Shown in pieces: positions 15,755 to 25,249 of a stretch of 64,000 nucleotides of DNA; the stretch's first letter is position 1; every line of letters begins with the position of its first letter. The notes beneath the pieces are model-generated. The model had not been told where the DNA came from and made no database searches. It was given only the letters and a program-made list of their open reading frames with translations. Location: NCBI RefSeq assembly GCF_016894445.1, contig NZ_CP056775.1, forward strand, positions 1,862,001 through 1,926,000, given 5' to 3'. The translations under genes were made by a program, and so were the position numbers. Origin of the DNA: Dyadobacter sandarakinus (lineage in GTDB: Bacteria > Bacteroidota > Bacteroidia > Cytophagales > Spirosomataceae).

Positions 15755-18700
15755 TCAGAATTTTAACCGGAAACTTCCACCAATGCCCCGCACAGGCTTT
15801 TTCAGGGGAAATGTGAGCAGGATTTCGGTGCCACGCTGAGGCGAAGCATTAACAACAAGCTTGCCCGACAAGGCAGCCGCCCGCTTTTTCATGTTGGACA
15901 AACCATTGCCCCCGCTCACTGCATCGGTGTCAAAGCCGGTACCATTGTCAGCGACCAGCAGCGCCACGATACCATTCCGGCAATGCAGACTGATGGTAAC
16001 CCTGGTGGGAGACGCGTATTTGGACAGGTTGTTGAGGGCTTCTTTATAAATCAAAAACAGGTTGCGCCGGTCGTCCATGCGCAGTTTGAGCATCCTGTCG
16101 CCCTCGGTACTCTCGAAATTAAACGCAATATCCTGCGGTTCAAGCACGGATGCTGCATACTCGCGCATGCGGGCGGCCACGCGGTGCAGGTAGTCATTAT
16201 CAGGTTTGATGCTCCACACAATATCATCCATAGCATCCATCATCTGGCTGCTGCTGGTACTGATCCGCCCTACGTATTCCTTCTCACGCGCCTGTGCAGG
16301 CAGCAAAGTATTGGAGACCACTTCGCTCAAAATGGAAATGGAGGTAAGATTGGATCCCATATCGTCGTGCAAATCACGCGCAACGCCTTCCCTGATCTTC
16401 TGGATGGCCAGGATGCGTTTGAGCCGAAGCACGTAGAAAATGTAAAATGGCAGCACCGCCCCCAGGATCAGGAGGGCCGTAAACCACCAGGTCTGCCAGA
16501 ATGCCGGCCGGATGCGAATGGGCAGTTTTGTAATATGGGGTGAAAAAAGTCCGTCCTTGTTTTGTGAGCGCACATGAAAAACATAATCGCCCGGTTCGAG
16601 GGAGGCAAAAGTGGCCGAGTAATTGTTTTCAGACCTGATCCAGTTACTATTGGCTCCTTCCAGCCGGTAGTAGTATGCAGGCTGCGGCTCGCTGCCGTAG
16701 GTAAATGCAGAAAATGCAATCGTAATGAAGTTCTGATTGTGGCTCAGCGTTACGGTTTTTGACTTTATCAGAGAATCAAGCGGCAGAGACTGGTCAAACA
16801 GCTTGAAGTCGGTGATCGCCACATCGGGCGCCGGGCGGGCTGAAACCATTTTGACCGGATCGAAAATAACGAAGTTCTTCTGCGCACAGAATGCCAGCTT
16901 ACCGTCGGGAAGCCTGCCCGAGGTGAGCATCAGATTACTATGGTTGGACATGGTGGCCAGACCCAGACTATGATCAAACAGGTGAAACTGGCCGGTTTTA
17001 AGATCCAGCCTGCATATGCCCGATACCGTGGAAAGCCAGAGCCGTCCGTGCACATCCTGCTGCACGGACGTGACTACGCCCGCCGGCAAACCATTATACA
17101 TGCTCACACGATGCGATTTTCCGGTATTTAAATGCAGCAGATCAAAGTTCGCGGTCGTGACCACAGCCAGGGTGCTGTCGTTGACCGGCATCAGATCTGA
17201 AACCCGGTCGGTTGTGAGTGCATTGTGCTGACTGTCAAAATGCCTGACCAGGCGGTTGGTAGCCGTATTGTACTGGAAAATGCCTTTCCCGTCCGTTGCA
17301 ACCCAGAGGTTCCCCTTTTTGTCACTGCACAACTTGACAACCGGATGTTTAAAGTCGGCAATCTGGCTGTAAGTAGCGCCCGTCTGCTTGACCAGCAGGC
17401 CGGTATGGGTGCCAAACCACAAATGCTTCGCCGTATCGGCCGCGATGGACCGGATGGTTGACTCTTTGAAAATAGCCGGCACCACGAATCTGGAACGACG
17501 CTGCTGCCGGTCGTGGTAGATGAGCCTCCCGTGCTGGCAGCCAATGATGAGCATCTTGGATACGGGCTGCTCGAAGACGTCCCAAACAAATTTGTACCAT
17601 TGATCGGTGACGGGTACGCCCCGGTAAATAGCAGCCGTCAGGTCATGATCTTGGCTGAGGTGGAGCTGCGCATCGTACTCCAATGCCGTCAACCCGCTGC
17701 CCCAGCTTGAAAACACCAGCTTGTTATCATGCAGTGCTTTCACACCCGTCAGATTGGCTCCATTCAGGTTCGGGATCGTGCCGTTTCTGACATGATCGCC
17801 GATGATCGCCATCGTATACAGACCATTGTCAGTTGCCACCCACAGATTTTTGTCCCTGTCTTCAAATACCTGCCGGATGTGATTGGCATTGATCCCGTAA
17901 TCGGCATTCGCAGGATCGTAAAACCCCTGAAAGCCAGCTTCATCATCTTCCAGCATATTGAAAATATCTGTCCCGAAGGCCCAGATGATGCCCTGTTTTT
18001 CTTCAAAGGAAGTGAGTTCGTAATAATTGGAATGAGGAAAAGGATGGCACTGCAACGTTTTTGCGAGCTTTTGCGCAGGATCTACCAGGAAAGTGCCGGA
18101 AGCTCCCTGCTCCGGCCAGCTATGGATGATCAGCCTTCCGCGGCTGTCGATGAGAAAGTGGGTGACTGCCTGAATGTGCCCGGCCTTTTTCAGCGTTGAC
18201 TGGAAGGCGGATACATCCGCTGCCGAGTAGTACCGGCTCTTTGCAGGACTGAACACGCCCATTCCCGATGCCGAACCTATCCAGATATTCCCTGCGGCAT
18301 CACGCTGCAGGGATGTCGGTTTCAGGTTTTCGGGATAGCTGATGATGGAGGGATCAGACTCGAAAACATTCTTTGCTGCGTTATAAACCAGAATTTTCAC
18401 TCCCCGCATAATCAGAAAAACATGGCCCTGCCGGTCGGCTGTGAGCTTGTAGGCGTACTTGGGCGATGCGGAATGAGGCGCTGGAATTGTTGCCGTGTGA
18501 AAGATAAAAGTCCTCGTATCGAATTTTCCGATGTGGTTGCCCATGCGTACAAGCAGCTGCTTTCCATCCCCGATGCTCAGGATTTCATCAATGGGCAGCG
18601 GCGGAATGCGGTTGGGGCCGGTAACATGAAACTGGTGGAAACTGTTGCCATCAAAGCGGTGAAGGCCGTTTGGCGTGCCCACCCAGATATAGCCTTCGGA

Positions 18701-18889
18701 GGTTTGTGCAACACAATTGATAAAATTCGTCCGCAATCCGCCGTCTGCATGCACCCGACTGAAATGAACTTCAAACGCCAGGGATTGGGTTACTCCGGTA
18801 ATCAGTAGTAAAAAGTAAAAACCAGCTAACAAAAAACGCGGCAGATGGCCAGACAAAAATCTGTAAAATACAGTATCAGTAAAAATCAT
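15755..18889 (-). CDS. Reg_prop/Y_Y_Y sensor histidine kinase
   Basis: A 1044-residue inner-membrane sensor. A signal anchor (FLLAGFYFLLLITGVTQS) leads to a long periplasmic two-propeller sensor of Reg_prop repeats (for example GYIWVGTPNGLHRFDGNSF, NLWVATDNGLYTMA, HLWFGTHTGLLVK). A Y_Y_Y domain (FTYGSEPQPAYYYRLEGANS) and a membrane segment near residue 800 (TWWFTALLILGAVLPFYIF) follow. The cytoplasmic part is a HisKA_3 dimerisation domain with phospho-acceptor His841 in RDLHDDMG, then a HATPase_c domain with N box KEALNNLSKYA and G box DNGTGF/GNGLSNM. Unlike the hybrid versions near SusCD loci, there is no receiver or AraC domain, and no response regulator gene is adjacent. Its 5' end overlaps the divergent TPR gene by 45 bases. 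Confidence 0.93.
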   Translation of the reverse strand: MIFTDTVFYRFLSGHLPRFLLAGFYFLLLITGVTQSLAFEVHFSRVHADGGLRTNFINCVAQTSEGYIWVGTPNGLHRFDGNSFHQFHVTGPNRIPPLPIDEILSIGDGKQLLVRMGNHIGKFDTRTFIFHTATIPAPHSASPKYAYKLTADRQGHVFLIMRGVKILVYNAAKNVFESDPSIISYPENLKPTSLQRDAAGNIWIGSASGMGVFSPAKSRYYSAADVSAFQSTLKKAGHIQAVTHFLIDSRGRLIIHSWPEQGASGTFLVDPAQKLAKTLQCHPFPHSNYYELTSFEEKQGIIWAFGTDIFNMLEDDEAGFQGFYDPANADYGINANHIRQVFEDRDKNLWVATDNGLYTMAIIGDHVRNGTIPNLNGANLTGVKALHDNKLVFSSWGSGLTALEYDAQLHLSQDHDLTAAIYRGVPVTDQWYKFVWDVFEQPVSKMLIIGCQHGRLIYHDRQQRRSRFVVPAIFKESTIRSIAADTAKHLWFGTHTGLLVKQTGATYSQIADFKHPVVKLCSDKKGNLWVATDGKGIFQYNTATNRLVRHFDSQHNALTTDRVSDLMPVNDSTLAVVTTANFDLLHLNTGKSHRVSMYNGLPAGVVTSVQQDVHGRLWLSTVSGICRLDLKTGQFHLFDHSLGLATMSNHSNLMLTSGRLPDGKLAFCAQKNFVIFDPVKMVSARPAPDVAITDFKLFDQSLPLDSLIKSKTVTLSHNQNFITIAFSAFTYGSEPQPAYYYRLEGANSNWIRSENNYSATFASLEPGDYVFHVRSQNKDGLFSPHITKLPIRIRPAFWQTWWFTALLILGAVLPFYIFYVLRLKRILAIQKIREGVARDLHDDMGSNLTSISILSEVVSNTLLPAQAREKEYVGRISTSSSQMMDAMDDIVWSIKPDNDYLHRVAARMREYAASVLEPQDIAFNFESTEGDRMLKLRMDDRRNLFLIYKEALNNLSKYASPTRVTISLHCRNGIVALLVADNGTGFDTDAVSGGNGLSNMKKRAAALSGKLVVNASPQRGTEILLTFPLKKPVRGIGGSFRLKF

Positions 18890-19597
18890 ATCGGGTCAGT
18901 GAAGTTCATCCTGGCGGCCATTTTCACCTGCATTTCTCACTTTTCATCGGCGCAGGACATAAGCTACAAAGAATGGCAAAAAGAGGCAAAGGAGAATATC
19001 AGACTTCTTCCAAAATACGGAAATAAACCAAAAACCAGGGCTCAGCTGGATGCCGACAAACAGCTGATCGAAAGCTATATAAAGCAGGAAGGAAGCAGGC
19101 AAAAAGCCTCGGATATGCTGATCGAAGCTGGTTTCCAGTATCTTCAGGAAGGTGAGGTAAAAACGGCCATGTACCGCTTTAACCAGGCGTGGCTCTTAAA
19201 TCCTGATAATGAAGACGTTTATTGGGGATGGGGAGCCATCTACTCTTCGTTCAGTGACCTGGCCAAAGCCCTGGAACAGTATGATGAGGGTTTGAAAAAA
19301 AATCCCAAAAATCCAAAATTGCTGACGGACAAAGCGACCATTTTCATAAGAAAATATGATAATACCGGGGATCCGGCCACCTTGTCGGCAGCTATTTCTT
19401 TGTTTTTGAAATCGTATGCGGCCGACAGCTTAAATCCAAATACATTATTCAAGCTGTCTACGGCATACTTCCGCGCCAATGACTGTGTTCAGGCAAGGCG
19501 GTTTTATGAGTTGCGCAAAAAAACCGGCAGCTACCCGGTACCGCAGGAATATACCGAAGCCCTGGCTCGCACCTGTGGTTCGGGGCGCACGAAATAA
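18845..19597 (+). CDS. Exported tetratricopeptide-repeat protein
   Basis: A 250-residue protein with a hydrophobic signal (VKFILAAIFTCISHFSSAQ) and about three TPR units (residues 85-190: EAGFQYLQEGEVKTAMYRF, NPDNEDVYWGWGAIYSSF, DLAKALEQYDEGLKKNP). The ATG start overlaps the divergent kinase gene head-to-head by 45 bases. An in-frame GTG at 18899 would start right before the signal peptide and remove the overlap, so it may be the true start. TPR proteins scaffold protein complexes; the partner here is unknown. It ends at a hairpin shared with the susD gene. Confidence 0.78.
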   Translation: MARQKSVKYSISKNHIGSVKFILAAIFTCISHFSSAQDISYKEWQKEAKENIRLLPKYGNKPKTRAQLDADKQLIESYIKQEGSRQKASDMLIEAGFQYLQEGEVKTAMYRFNQAWLLNPDNEDVYWGWGAIYSSFSDLAKALEQYDEGLKKNPKNPKLLTDKATIFIRKYDNTGDPATLSAAISLFLKSYAADSLNPNTLFKLSTAYFRANDCVQARRFYELRKKTGSYPVPQEYTEALARTCGSGRTK

Positions 19598-19604
19598 ATG
19601 GGCC

Positions 19605-19638
19605 AAACCTGCCATACCCATCCGGGTTCGGCAGGTTT
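19605..19638. terminator. Hairpin between the convergent TPR and susD genes
   Basis: 15-base arms (19605-19619 and 19624-19638) pair at 13 of 15 positions around a 4-base loop. No T-run follows, so it is a weak terminator call. Confidence 0.5.
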
Positions 19639-19649
19639 GATCCGGGGTG

Positions 19650-21548
19650 TTACCAGCCTGGATTTTGTTTTAAGGTCGGCGTCCTTTGCAGCTCGTCCTG
19701 CATAATCGGGAACAAGTAATGCCTTGGTGCTACAAAAACGCGGCTTTCTATAAAGTATCGCTGCATTTTGTAAGTTTTGCCATCCACCACAATCTTCCCT
19801 GCCGGGTCTTCAACCGGTTTCATCCCATTGATCATGCGCTGCGCTTTGGGATACGGCCACACATTCTGCGAACGCTGGTCATTCGTAGTTCCCGCACTTT
19901 GCCAGGCTTGTTCTTTGGCGATTTCTTTCGGTGAGCTGGGTTCGAGGTACAGGCGCGATGCCCATATCCTGTTGTTTTCATAAAAAAGCTCCACCCTGCG
20001 CTCCCGCTTGATGTACTCGTCCATCAACGCCTTGCTCGTCATTGCCGCCACTGGTATGGGCGCCATGAATGATCTTTTGCGGACGGTGTTCAGCATGTCA
20101 TAGATCTCCGCATTCGGACCGGCGGTTTCGTTCACAGCTTCACAATAGATGTACATGAACTCCGGCAGGCGCCAAACCGGCGGACCGCTGATGGAGAAAC
20201 TTTTATCCCTGTTCCAGGATTCTCTCAGGATTTTCCGCAGAAAGTACCCCGTGGTAGTGGAGTTGGTGGCTCCCACCTTGTCCGGTCCCGAGGCCGTGTT
20301 GATCACTTTTCCCTTGAATGTGGCACCATGATAAATGACATCCCTGTGGAAACGCGGATCGCGTTTTACACTTTCGTAAGGATTGGTATCGTCATATCCG
20401 TCTTTTTTGGCGCGGGCTGCATATACCGGGTATCCGAACCCATCGGGCGCAATGTACTCGTACTCATCCACCTGCTCCTGAACCGGCATCTGACGCGAGC
20501 TTCCTCCCCAGCTGGGCGGATAAATGTCGCCCTGCCAGTTGTTGTCCTTGTCACGTGTGACAAAGAAAATGGCCTCATTCTGAAATGCTTCCATGCTGTG
20601 ATACATGTCCCAGAGCCGGGCCGGCACTTTCGAATTGTTATTATCAACACCCGCATCATCCCTGAAATCAGAAGCATCGTGCCCCTGGTACAGGGAATAG
20701 CGCTGCCGGCCATCCACTTTAAAATCGATAACTGCTTTCGCGGCTATTTTGGCAGTATTCCAGCGGTCTGCATTGTACGTATATTCCGATGCGAACTGTC
20801 GCGTATCATTCGGAAATGATCCTCCGTTCCACATGGGTGTTGCGGCCATCCAGGCTACAATGGCTTTCAGGCCCAGACAGGCACCTTTATCAATCCTGCC
20901 AAAATCAGCACCACCCCAGCTGGCTGGCACCAGCGCCATGGCAGAATCACAATCCTGGTAAATTTTGGAAGCAATAGAATGAAAAGATTCCTGCTTGAAG
21001 TCCATCGGGTCACTCGGATTAATGGTGTGGGTCACGTACACCACTTCGCCATACATTCGTGCCGCCAGAAAATGGAAGTAGGCACGCAGGAAGTATGTTT
21101 CGCCCAGTCGCTTGTTGAGGTCTCCTGCCTGCAAGGGATTATCGGGCGTATTGTACTTCCGTACACCTTCCAGGATCACGTTGGCCTTGCGGATCCTGCC
21201 GTACAGATCCCACCAGTACTGGCCCCGGCTGCTCCCGGCCGGCATTACATTCGCATTCCAGTCACCGTTGTTGAACTTGTTGGTGAGGCTTCCTTCGGCG
21301 GTGGAACCCTCGGCTTCATCGGTTACGGGCGCTGTGGAAAAGTGGGAAAAGAATACCAGCGGACTGTTTGAGCCTTTTGCATTGTCGTACAGGTCGGTAA
21401 TGAGCTGATTGGTCTTGTTATATCTTGTAAAAACCTGCTCGGCATCCACCTGATCATCGGGTTTTCTGTCCAAGAAATCCTCCTTACAGGCCGATAGCAA
21501 TGCGCAGGTGAAGAAAAGGATAATCGTATATATGTTTTTCGTCTTCAT
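19650..21548 (-). CDS. SusD/RagB-family glycan-binding lipoprotein
   Basis: A 632-residue outer-membrane lipoprotein that sits as a lid on the SusC channel and binds the oligosaccharide or peptide being imported. A signal with lipobox (FTCALLSACKEDFLDRKPDD) and the N-terminal TPR-like region (KRLGETYFLRAYFHFLAARMYG, the family's best-conserved block) are visible. So is the late RERRVELFYENNRIWASRLY motif, also typical. It is 18 bases downstream of susC and translationally close. The locus has no glycoside hydrolase or SusE/F gene, so the ligand cannot be guessed. It is longer than the usual 500-560 residues. Confidence 0.95.
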   Translation of the reverse strand: MKTKNIYTIILFFTCALLSACKEDFLDRKPDDQVDAEQVFTRYNKTNQLITDLYDNAKGSNSPLVFFSHFSTAPVTDEAEGSTAEGSLTNKFNNGDWNANVMPAGSSRGQYWWDLYGRIRKANVILEGVRKYNTPDNPLQAGDLNKRLGETYFLRAYFHFLAARMYGEVVYVTHTINPSDPMDFKQESFHSIASKIYQDCDSAMALVPASWGGADFGRIDKGACLGLKAIVAWMAATPMWNGGSFPNDTRQFASEYTYNADRWNTAKIAAKAVIDFKVDGRQRYSLYQGHDASDFRDDAGVDNNNSKVPARLWDMYHSMEAFQNEAIFFVTRDKDNNWQGDIYPPSWGGSSRQMPVQEQVDEYEYIAPDGFGYPVYAARAKKDGYDDTNPYESVKRDPRFHRDVIYHGATFKGKVINTASGPDKVGATNSTTTGYFLRKILRESWNRDKSFSISGPPVWRLPEFMYIYCEAVNETAGPNAEIYDMLNTVRKRSFMAPIPVAAMTSKALMDEYIKRERRVELFYENNRIWASRLYLEPSSPKEIAKEQAWQSAGTTNDQRSQNVWPYPKAQRMINGMKPVEDPAGKIVVDGKTYKMQRYFIESRVFVAPRHYLFPIMQDELQRTPTLKQNPGW

Positions 21549-21566
21549 AAATGCTCGGATTTAAAA

Positions 21567-24500
21567 TCAGAATGTTAAATCAACACCAAAGTTCAGCACC
21601 TTCTGGATCGGGTACCAGTCGCCGGTACCTTCCCGGGTTTCAGGGTCCATGTCCACCTTTTTGAGGCCGTCCCAAGTCAGCAGGTTAAGGCCCTGCGCAT
21701 AGAACCGCACCTGCTCAATGCCGATTTTCTTGATGGCTGCCTTGGGCAGGTTGTAGCCCAGTTCAATTGTTTTCAGCCGGACGTATTTGGAATTGTACAT
21801 GAACAGGCTGCTGTTCGGATTTTTGTTGTTGCTGTGGTCTCCGAAGTGGAGCGCAGGATAAGTGGCTGTGGCAGCAGTTTCCGGTGTCCAGCGGTCCAGG
21901 TGCATCGGTTTTACTTTACCGTATTTATCCTGATTAAACAATGGAAAATCGTACACAGCAGCACCCGAAAGCTGAACGGAAGCCCGCGACGCACCCTGGA
22001 ACAGCATACTGAAATCGAAGTCGCGGTACCGCGCGCCCACCGGCAGACCAAACATGATTTCCGGGTTGCGCGGATTGCCCATCGCGGTACGGTCGCCCAG
22101 GTCGTCTACCCTGCCGTCGCCATTCAGGTCCTTGTACACCACGTCGCCGGGCCGTAAAGTTCCCCACGACTGATAGCCACTTCCGGAATTCATTCCGTTG
22201 AGCTCATTGGCCTCCTCCTGGTTGCGCACAAAGTGGTCGAATGCATAGTTGAAATGTTCGCCGATGCGCTTGCCCGTGTTGGCACGGCCTGCCATTGCGT
22301 AAGGTATTTCATTCATGAAAACGATATTGTTGCGCGCAAAAGACAGGTTGGGACGGATGAAGTAAGTAGCATGCTTACCAATGCTTCCCGACCAGCCTAC
22401 TTCCAGATCGAACCCGCGGTTATTCACAATCCCCGAGTTGATGTATGGCGCGTCTTTGCCGACGATGTCCGGATAACCCAGCTTGTCGCCTCCGCCCATG
22501 TCCGTGATAATGTCGTACCGGTGTTCATGAAAAAGGTCCACTGTCACGGTAAGGTGTTTGAGGAATGTGGCGTCGATACCGATGTTGGCTTTCCTGGCTT
22601 TTTCCCAGGTCAGGTCAGGGTTTGCAAGGTCACCTTCGGACAGGTATCCCCCGGCACCGGAGCCAAAATTGTCCGTCCCGAAATTGTAGTCACCATCCCG
22701 TCCCCCGAAGTACTGGAGGTAGATAAACCGGCGATCATTGGGTACGCGGTCGCTGCCTACAAGACCATAGGAACCCCTGATTTTGAATGTGTTCAGCCAG
22801 TTTTGGGTACTCGTCATGAATTGCTCCTTGGAAAGTACCCAGCCCGCAGAAACCGATGGGAAAAATCCGTAGCGCTTGCCTTTGGCAAAGTTCTCAGACC
22901 CGTTGTAAGCCGCATTGAATTCAAAAAGATAGCGATCATCATAACCATAGGTCGCCCGGGCGGTAATACCCTGGTAGCTGAATGGTACCTGGTTGTTGAT
23001 GATCCTTTTGGAACGGTTTACCAGCACCATCCCGGTTACGTCATGCATTCCGAAATTGCGCAGGTAATCCAGCTTGGCCTGCATATAGGACCGGCTTTCG
23101 CTGTCTTTTTTGTCAAACTGGTTGCGGATCGTCTGGTCAATATCGTACTTGTTGCCCGACTTGTAGGCACCCGTATAAACACCGGGCTCTCTGTAAATAT
23201 CGCTGCCTGCCTCGGGAACGAACGTGGCATAGCCCGGGTACTCGCGATAACCTTCGGAATAGCTTGTCACATCCCGCCGGATCCAGCCCCCGTCTGCGGC
23301 ATCATAAGAAAATATCCCGTCGACAGAAAGTCCTTTTGTAATAAAATCCAGCTTGTGACCGAGCGAAAATGATCCGTTGAGGTAGGTATTTTTATCATTC
23401 AGAAAACCGGTACGGCTCAGCTCTCCCAATATGTTGAAACGGTAAATCTGATCACCATAGAGCATGCCAAGCGGATTATTGGCTTCGTAAACGCGGTTGG
23501 CAGGATTTCCGTTGGGTTCCAGCGTGATCGGCAGGTAGGAAGGCTGGGTATTGGCCATTTCCACAATCCTGGCGGCCGTCGTACCCGGTGCATTACGGTC
23601 GGTGATCCTGGCCCCGATGTCCAGTCTGGCGAAAAAGTTATCCGTAATATCAATGTCAATGTTGGAGCGGAAGTTATAGCGCTTGAAAACTGCCTGGGTG
23701 TTGTTGGGGCCGAGATCGGTATGCTTGTAATTACCGTCCTGCTGAAAGTAATTGGCCAGAACGAAATATCTGGCCCTTACTGATCCACCGCTAATAGACA
23801 AACTATAATCATGCTGTACGCCCGGCTTGAAGGCGTAGTCAAAGTAATTCCAGTTGTAACCCAGGCCGTCGGAGTTGTCACCCTTTGCCTTCCTGAAATT
23901 GGCAATGGCCGTCTCCGAAAACAAATTGAGGGTAGACGGGTCCACGCCGGGATTATCATTCCGGCGCGCCTCATTGTATAGCATGGCGTAATCTGCCGAG
24001 CCCAGGTAAGTCGGGAACTTTACCGGCTGGTTTACCCCCACCGATGCTTTGAAATTCACGGTGGCCTTATCCTGTACTTTCCCCCTTCTGGTCGTAATCA
24101 GGATAACTCCATTGGCTCCCCTCACCCCGTAAGGTGCTGTCGCCGATGCATCTTTCAGGATCGTAAATGTCTCAATTTCAGAGGGCGCCAGGTAATCCAT
24201 ACTTCTTTCGAGTCCATCAATAATCACGATGGGCGACTGGTTGCCATAGGTGGCGGTACCGCGTATGAATATGTCACTCCGGTCTACCCCAGGCTCGCCC
24301 CCGCTGAACTGGTTGGCAAAAAGTCCGGGAAGCCGCCCTGCCAGTGCATTGGTAATGCTTGCCGTCGGACTTTGCTTTAAATCTTCTGTGGTGATGGTGG
24401 CGATGGAGCCCGTGATGGTTGCTTTCCGCTGTGATCCGAAACCGACGATCACCACCTCTTCGAGCCCGCCCAGATCCTCTTCCAGCTGCACGTCAACCGA

Positions 24501-25136
24501 GGTTTGAGTACTGATCGCCTGCTCTTTTCCCAGGTATCCGATAAACGAAATCACCAGCACATCGCCCTGTTCCGCCTCAATGGTAAACTTTCCGGTCGCG
24601 TCGGTCGAAGTCCCCTTGTCGGTTCCTTTGACGATGACGGTTGCTCCCGGGAGCGGCGAACCTTTCATATCCCGGATGGTACCGGTAATTTCTCTGATCA
24701 CAGCCGCAGCCGGTTCCACGGCAACAGGAAGTGATTTGATGGCAGCGGATTGCGGCGCTTCATCTTTTTTGAAAACTGCGATCTGTTTCCCAATGATTTT
24801 ATAGGACAGATCAGATCCTTTCAGTGCCCGCGTGAGGATGGCAGGTACGGTTTCGTTTTTGAGATTGAGATTCAGATTTCCTCCTTCAGTTTCCGAAAAG
24901 AGACCGTCACGATAGAAAATCCTGTAATCGGTTTTTTCCTGAATCTGCTTAAACAATAACCCGAGATGGCCGTTGCGGATCGTTACGTCCATCCGGCTTT
25001 TCTGCGAATAGCCCGTGGCGTGAACCCCCATCATTCCGATAAACAGCAGCAGAACTACCAGCTTCATAATCCTAAGCAATTTTTTGGGATACAATTCTCC
25101 CAGAGGGCAATACCCTGAATGGTCAAATTTTTTCAT
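21567..25136 (-). CDS. SusC/RagA TonB-linked outer-membrane transporter with STN domain
   Basis: A 1189-residue TonB-dependent transporter. After the signal (MKLVVLLLFIGMMGVHATGYS) comes an STN signalling domain at about 50-120 (DVTIRNGHLGLLFKQIQEK). Next is a carboxypeptidase regulatory-like domain at about 150-215 (TGTIRDMKGSPLPGATVIVKG), then the TonB-box region EEVVIVGFGSQRKATITG, the plug (IVIIDGLERSMDYLAPSEIE) and a long beta-barrel ending in a terminal Phe. The STN domain contacts FecR, so the transporter can signal substrate presence to the sigma factor encoded upstream. It pairs with SusD 18 bases downstream. Confidence 0.96.
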   Translation of the reverse strand: MKKFDHSGYCPLGELYPKKLLRIMKLVVLLLFIGMMGVHATGYSQKSRMDVTIRNGHLGLLFKQIQEKTDYRIFYRDGLFSETEGGNLNLNLKNETVPAILTRALKGSDLSYKIIGKQIAVFKKDEAPQSAAIKSLPVAVEPAAAVIREITGTIRDMKGSPLPGATVIVKGTDKGTSTDATGKFTIEAEQGDVLVISFIGYLGKEQAISTQTSVDVQLEEDLGGLEEVVIVGFGSQRKATITGSIATITTEDLKQSPTASITNALAGRLPGLFANQFSGGEPGVDRSDIFIRGTATYGNQSPIVIIDGLERSMDYLAPSEIETFTILKDASATAPYGVRGANGVILITTRRGKVQDKATVNFKASVGVNQPVKFPTYLGSADYAMLYNEARRNDNPGVDPSTLNLFSETAIANFRKAKGDNSDGLGYNWNYFDYAFKPGVQHDYSLSISGGSVRARYFVLANYFQQDGNYKHTDLGPNNTQAVFKRYNFRSNIDIDITDNFFARLDIGARITDRNAPGTTAARIVEMANTQPSYLPITLEPNGNPANRVYEANNPLGMLYGDQIYRFNILGELSRTGFLNDKNTYLNGSFSLGHKLDFITKGLSVDGIFSYDAADGGWIRRDVTSYSEGYREYPGYATFVPEAGSDIYREPGVYTGAYKSGNKYDIDQTIRNQFDKKDSESRSYMQAKLDYLRNFGMHDVTGMVLVNRSKRIINNQVPFSYQGITARATYGYDDRYLFEFNAAYNGSENFAKGKRYGFFPSVSAGWVLSKEQFMTSTQNWLNTFKIRGSYGLVGSDRVPNDRRFIYLQYFGGRDGDYNFGTDNFGSGAGGYLSEGDLANPDLTWEKARKANIGIDATFLKHLTVTVDLFHEHRYDIITDMGGGDKLGYPDIVGKDAPYINSGIVNNRGFDLEVGWSGSIGKHATYFIRPNLSFARNNIVFMNEIPYAMAGRANTGKRIGEHFNYAFDHFVRNQEEANELNGMNSGSGYQSWGTLRPGDVVYKDLNGDGRVDDLGDRTAMGNPRNPEIMFGLPVGARYRDFDFSMLFQGASRASVQLSGAAVYDFPLFNQDKYGKVKPMHLDRWTPETAATATYPALHFGDHSNNKNPNSSLFMYNSKYVRLKTIELGYNLPKAAIKKIGIEQVRFYAQGLNLLTWDGLKKVDMDPETREGTGDWYPIQKVLNFGVDLTF

Positions 25137-25249
25137 AAATTTGAATTGACTTTTGTTGATACAATGGTTTAAAAATCACTTGCTTACCGGCAAGTGGGAC
25201 TATCGGGAGACGTTGCCGCGTCTTCCGTTTTTTGTTTTCGGGTAATGCT

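Noticed and set aside
22233..23372. 379-residue plus-strand frame
   Set aside because: Antisense shadow of the susC gene; no domain or signal recognisable.
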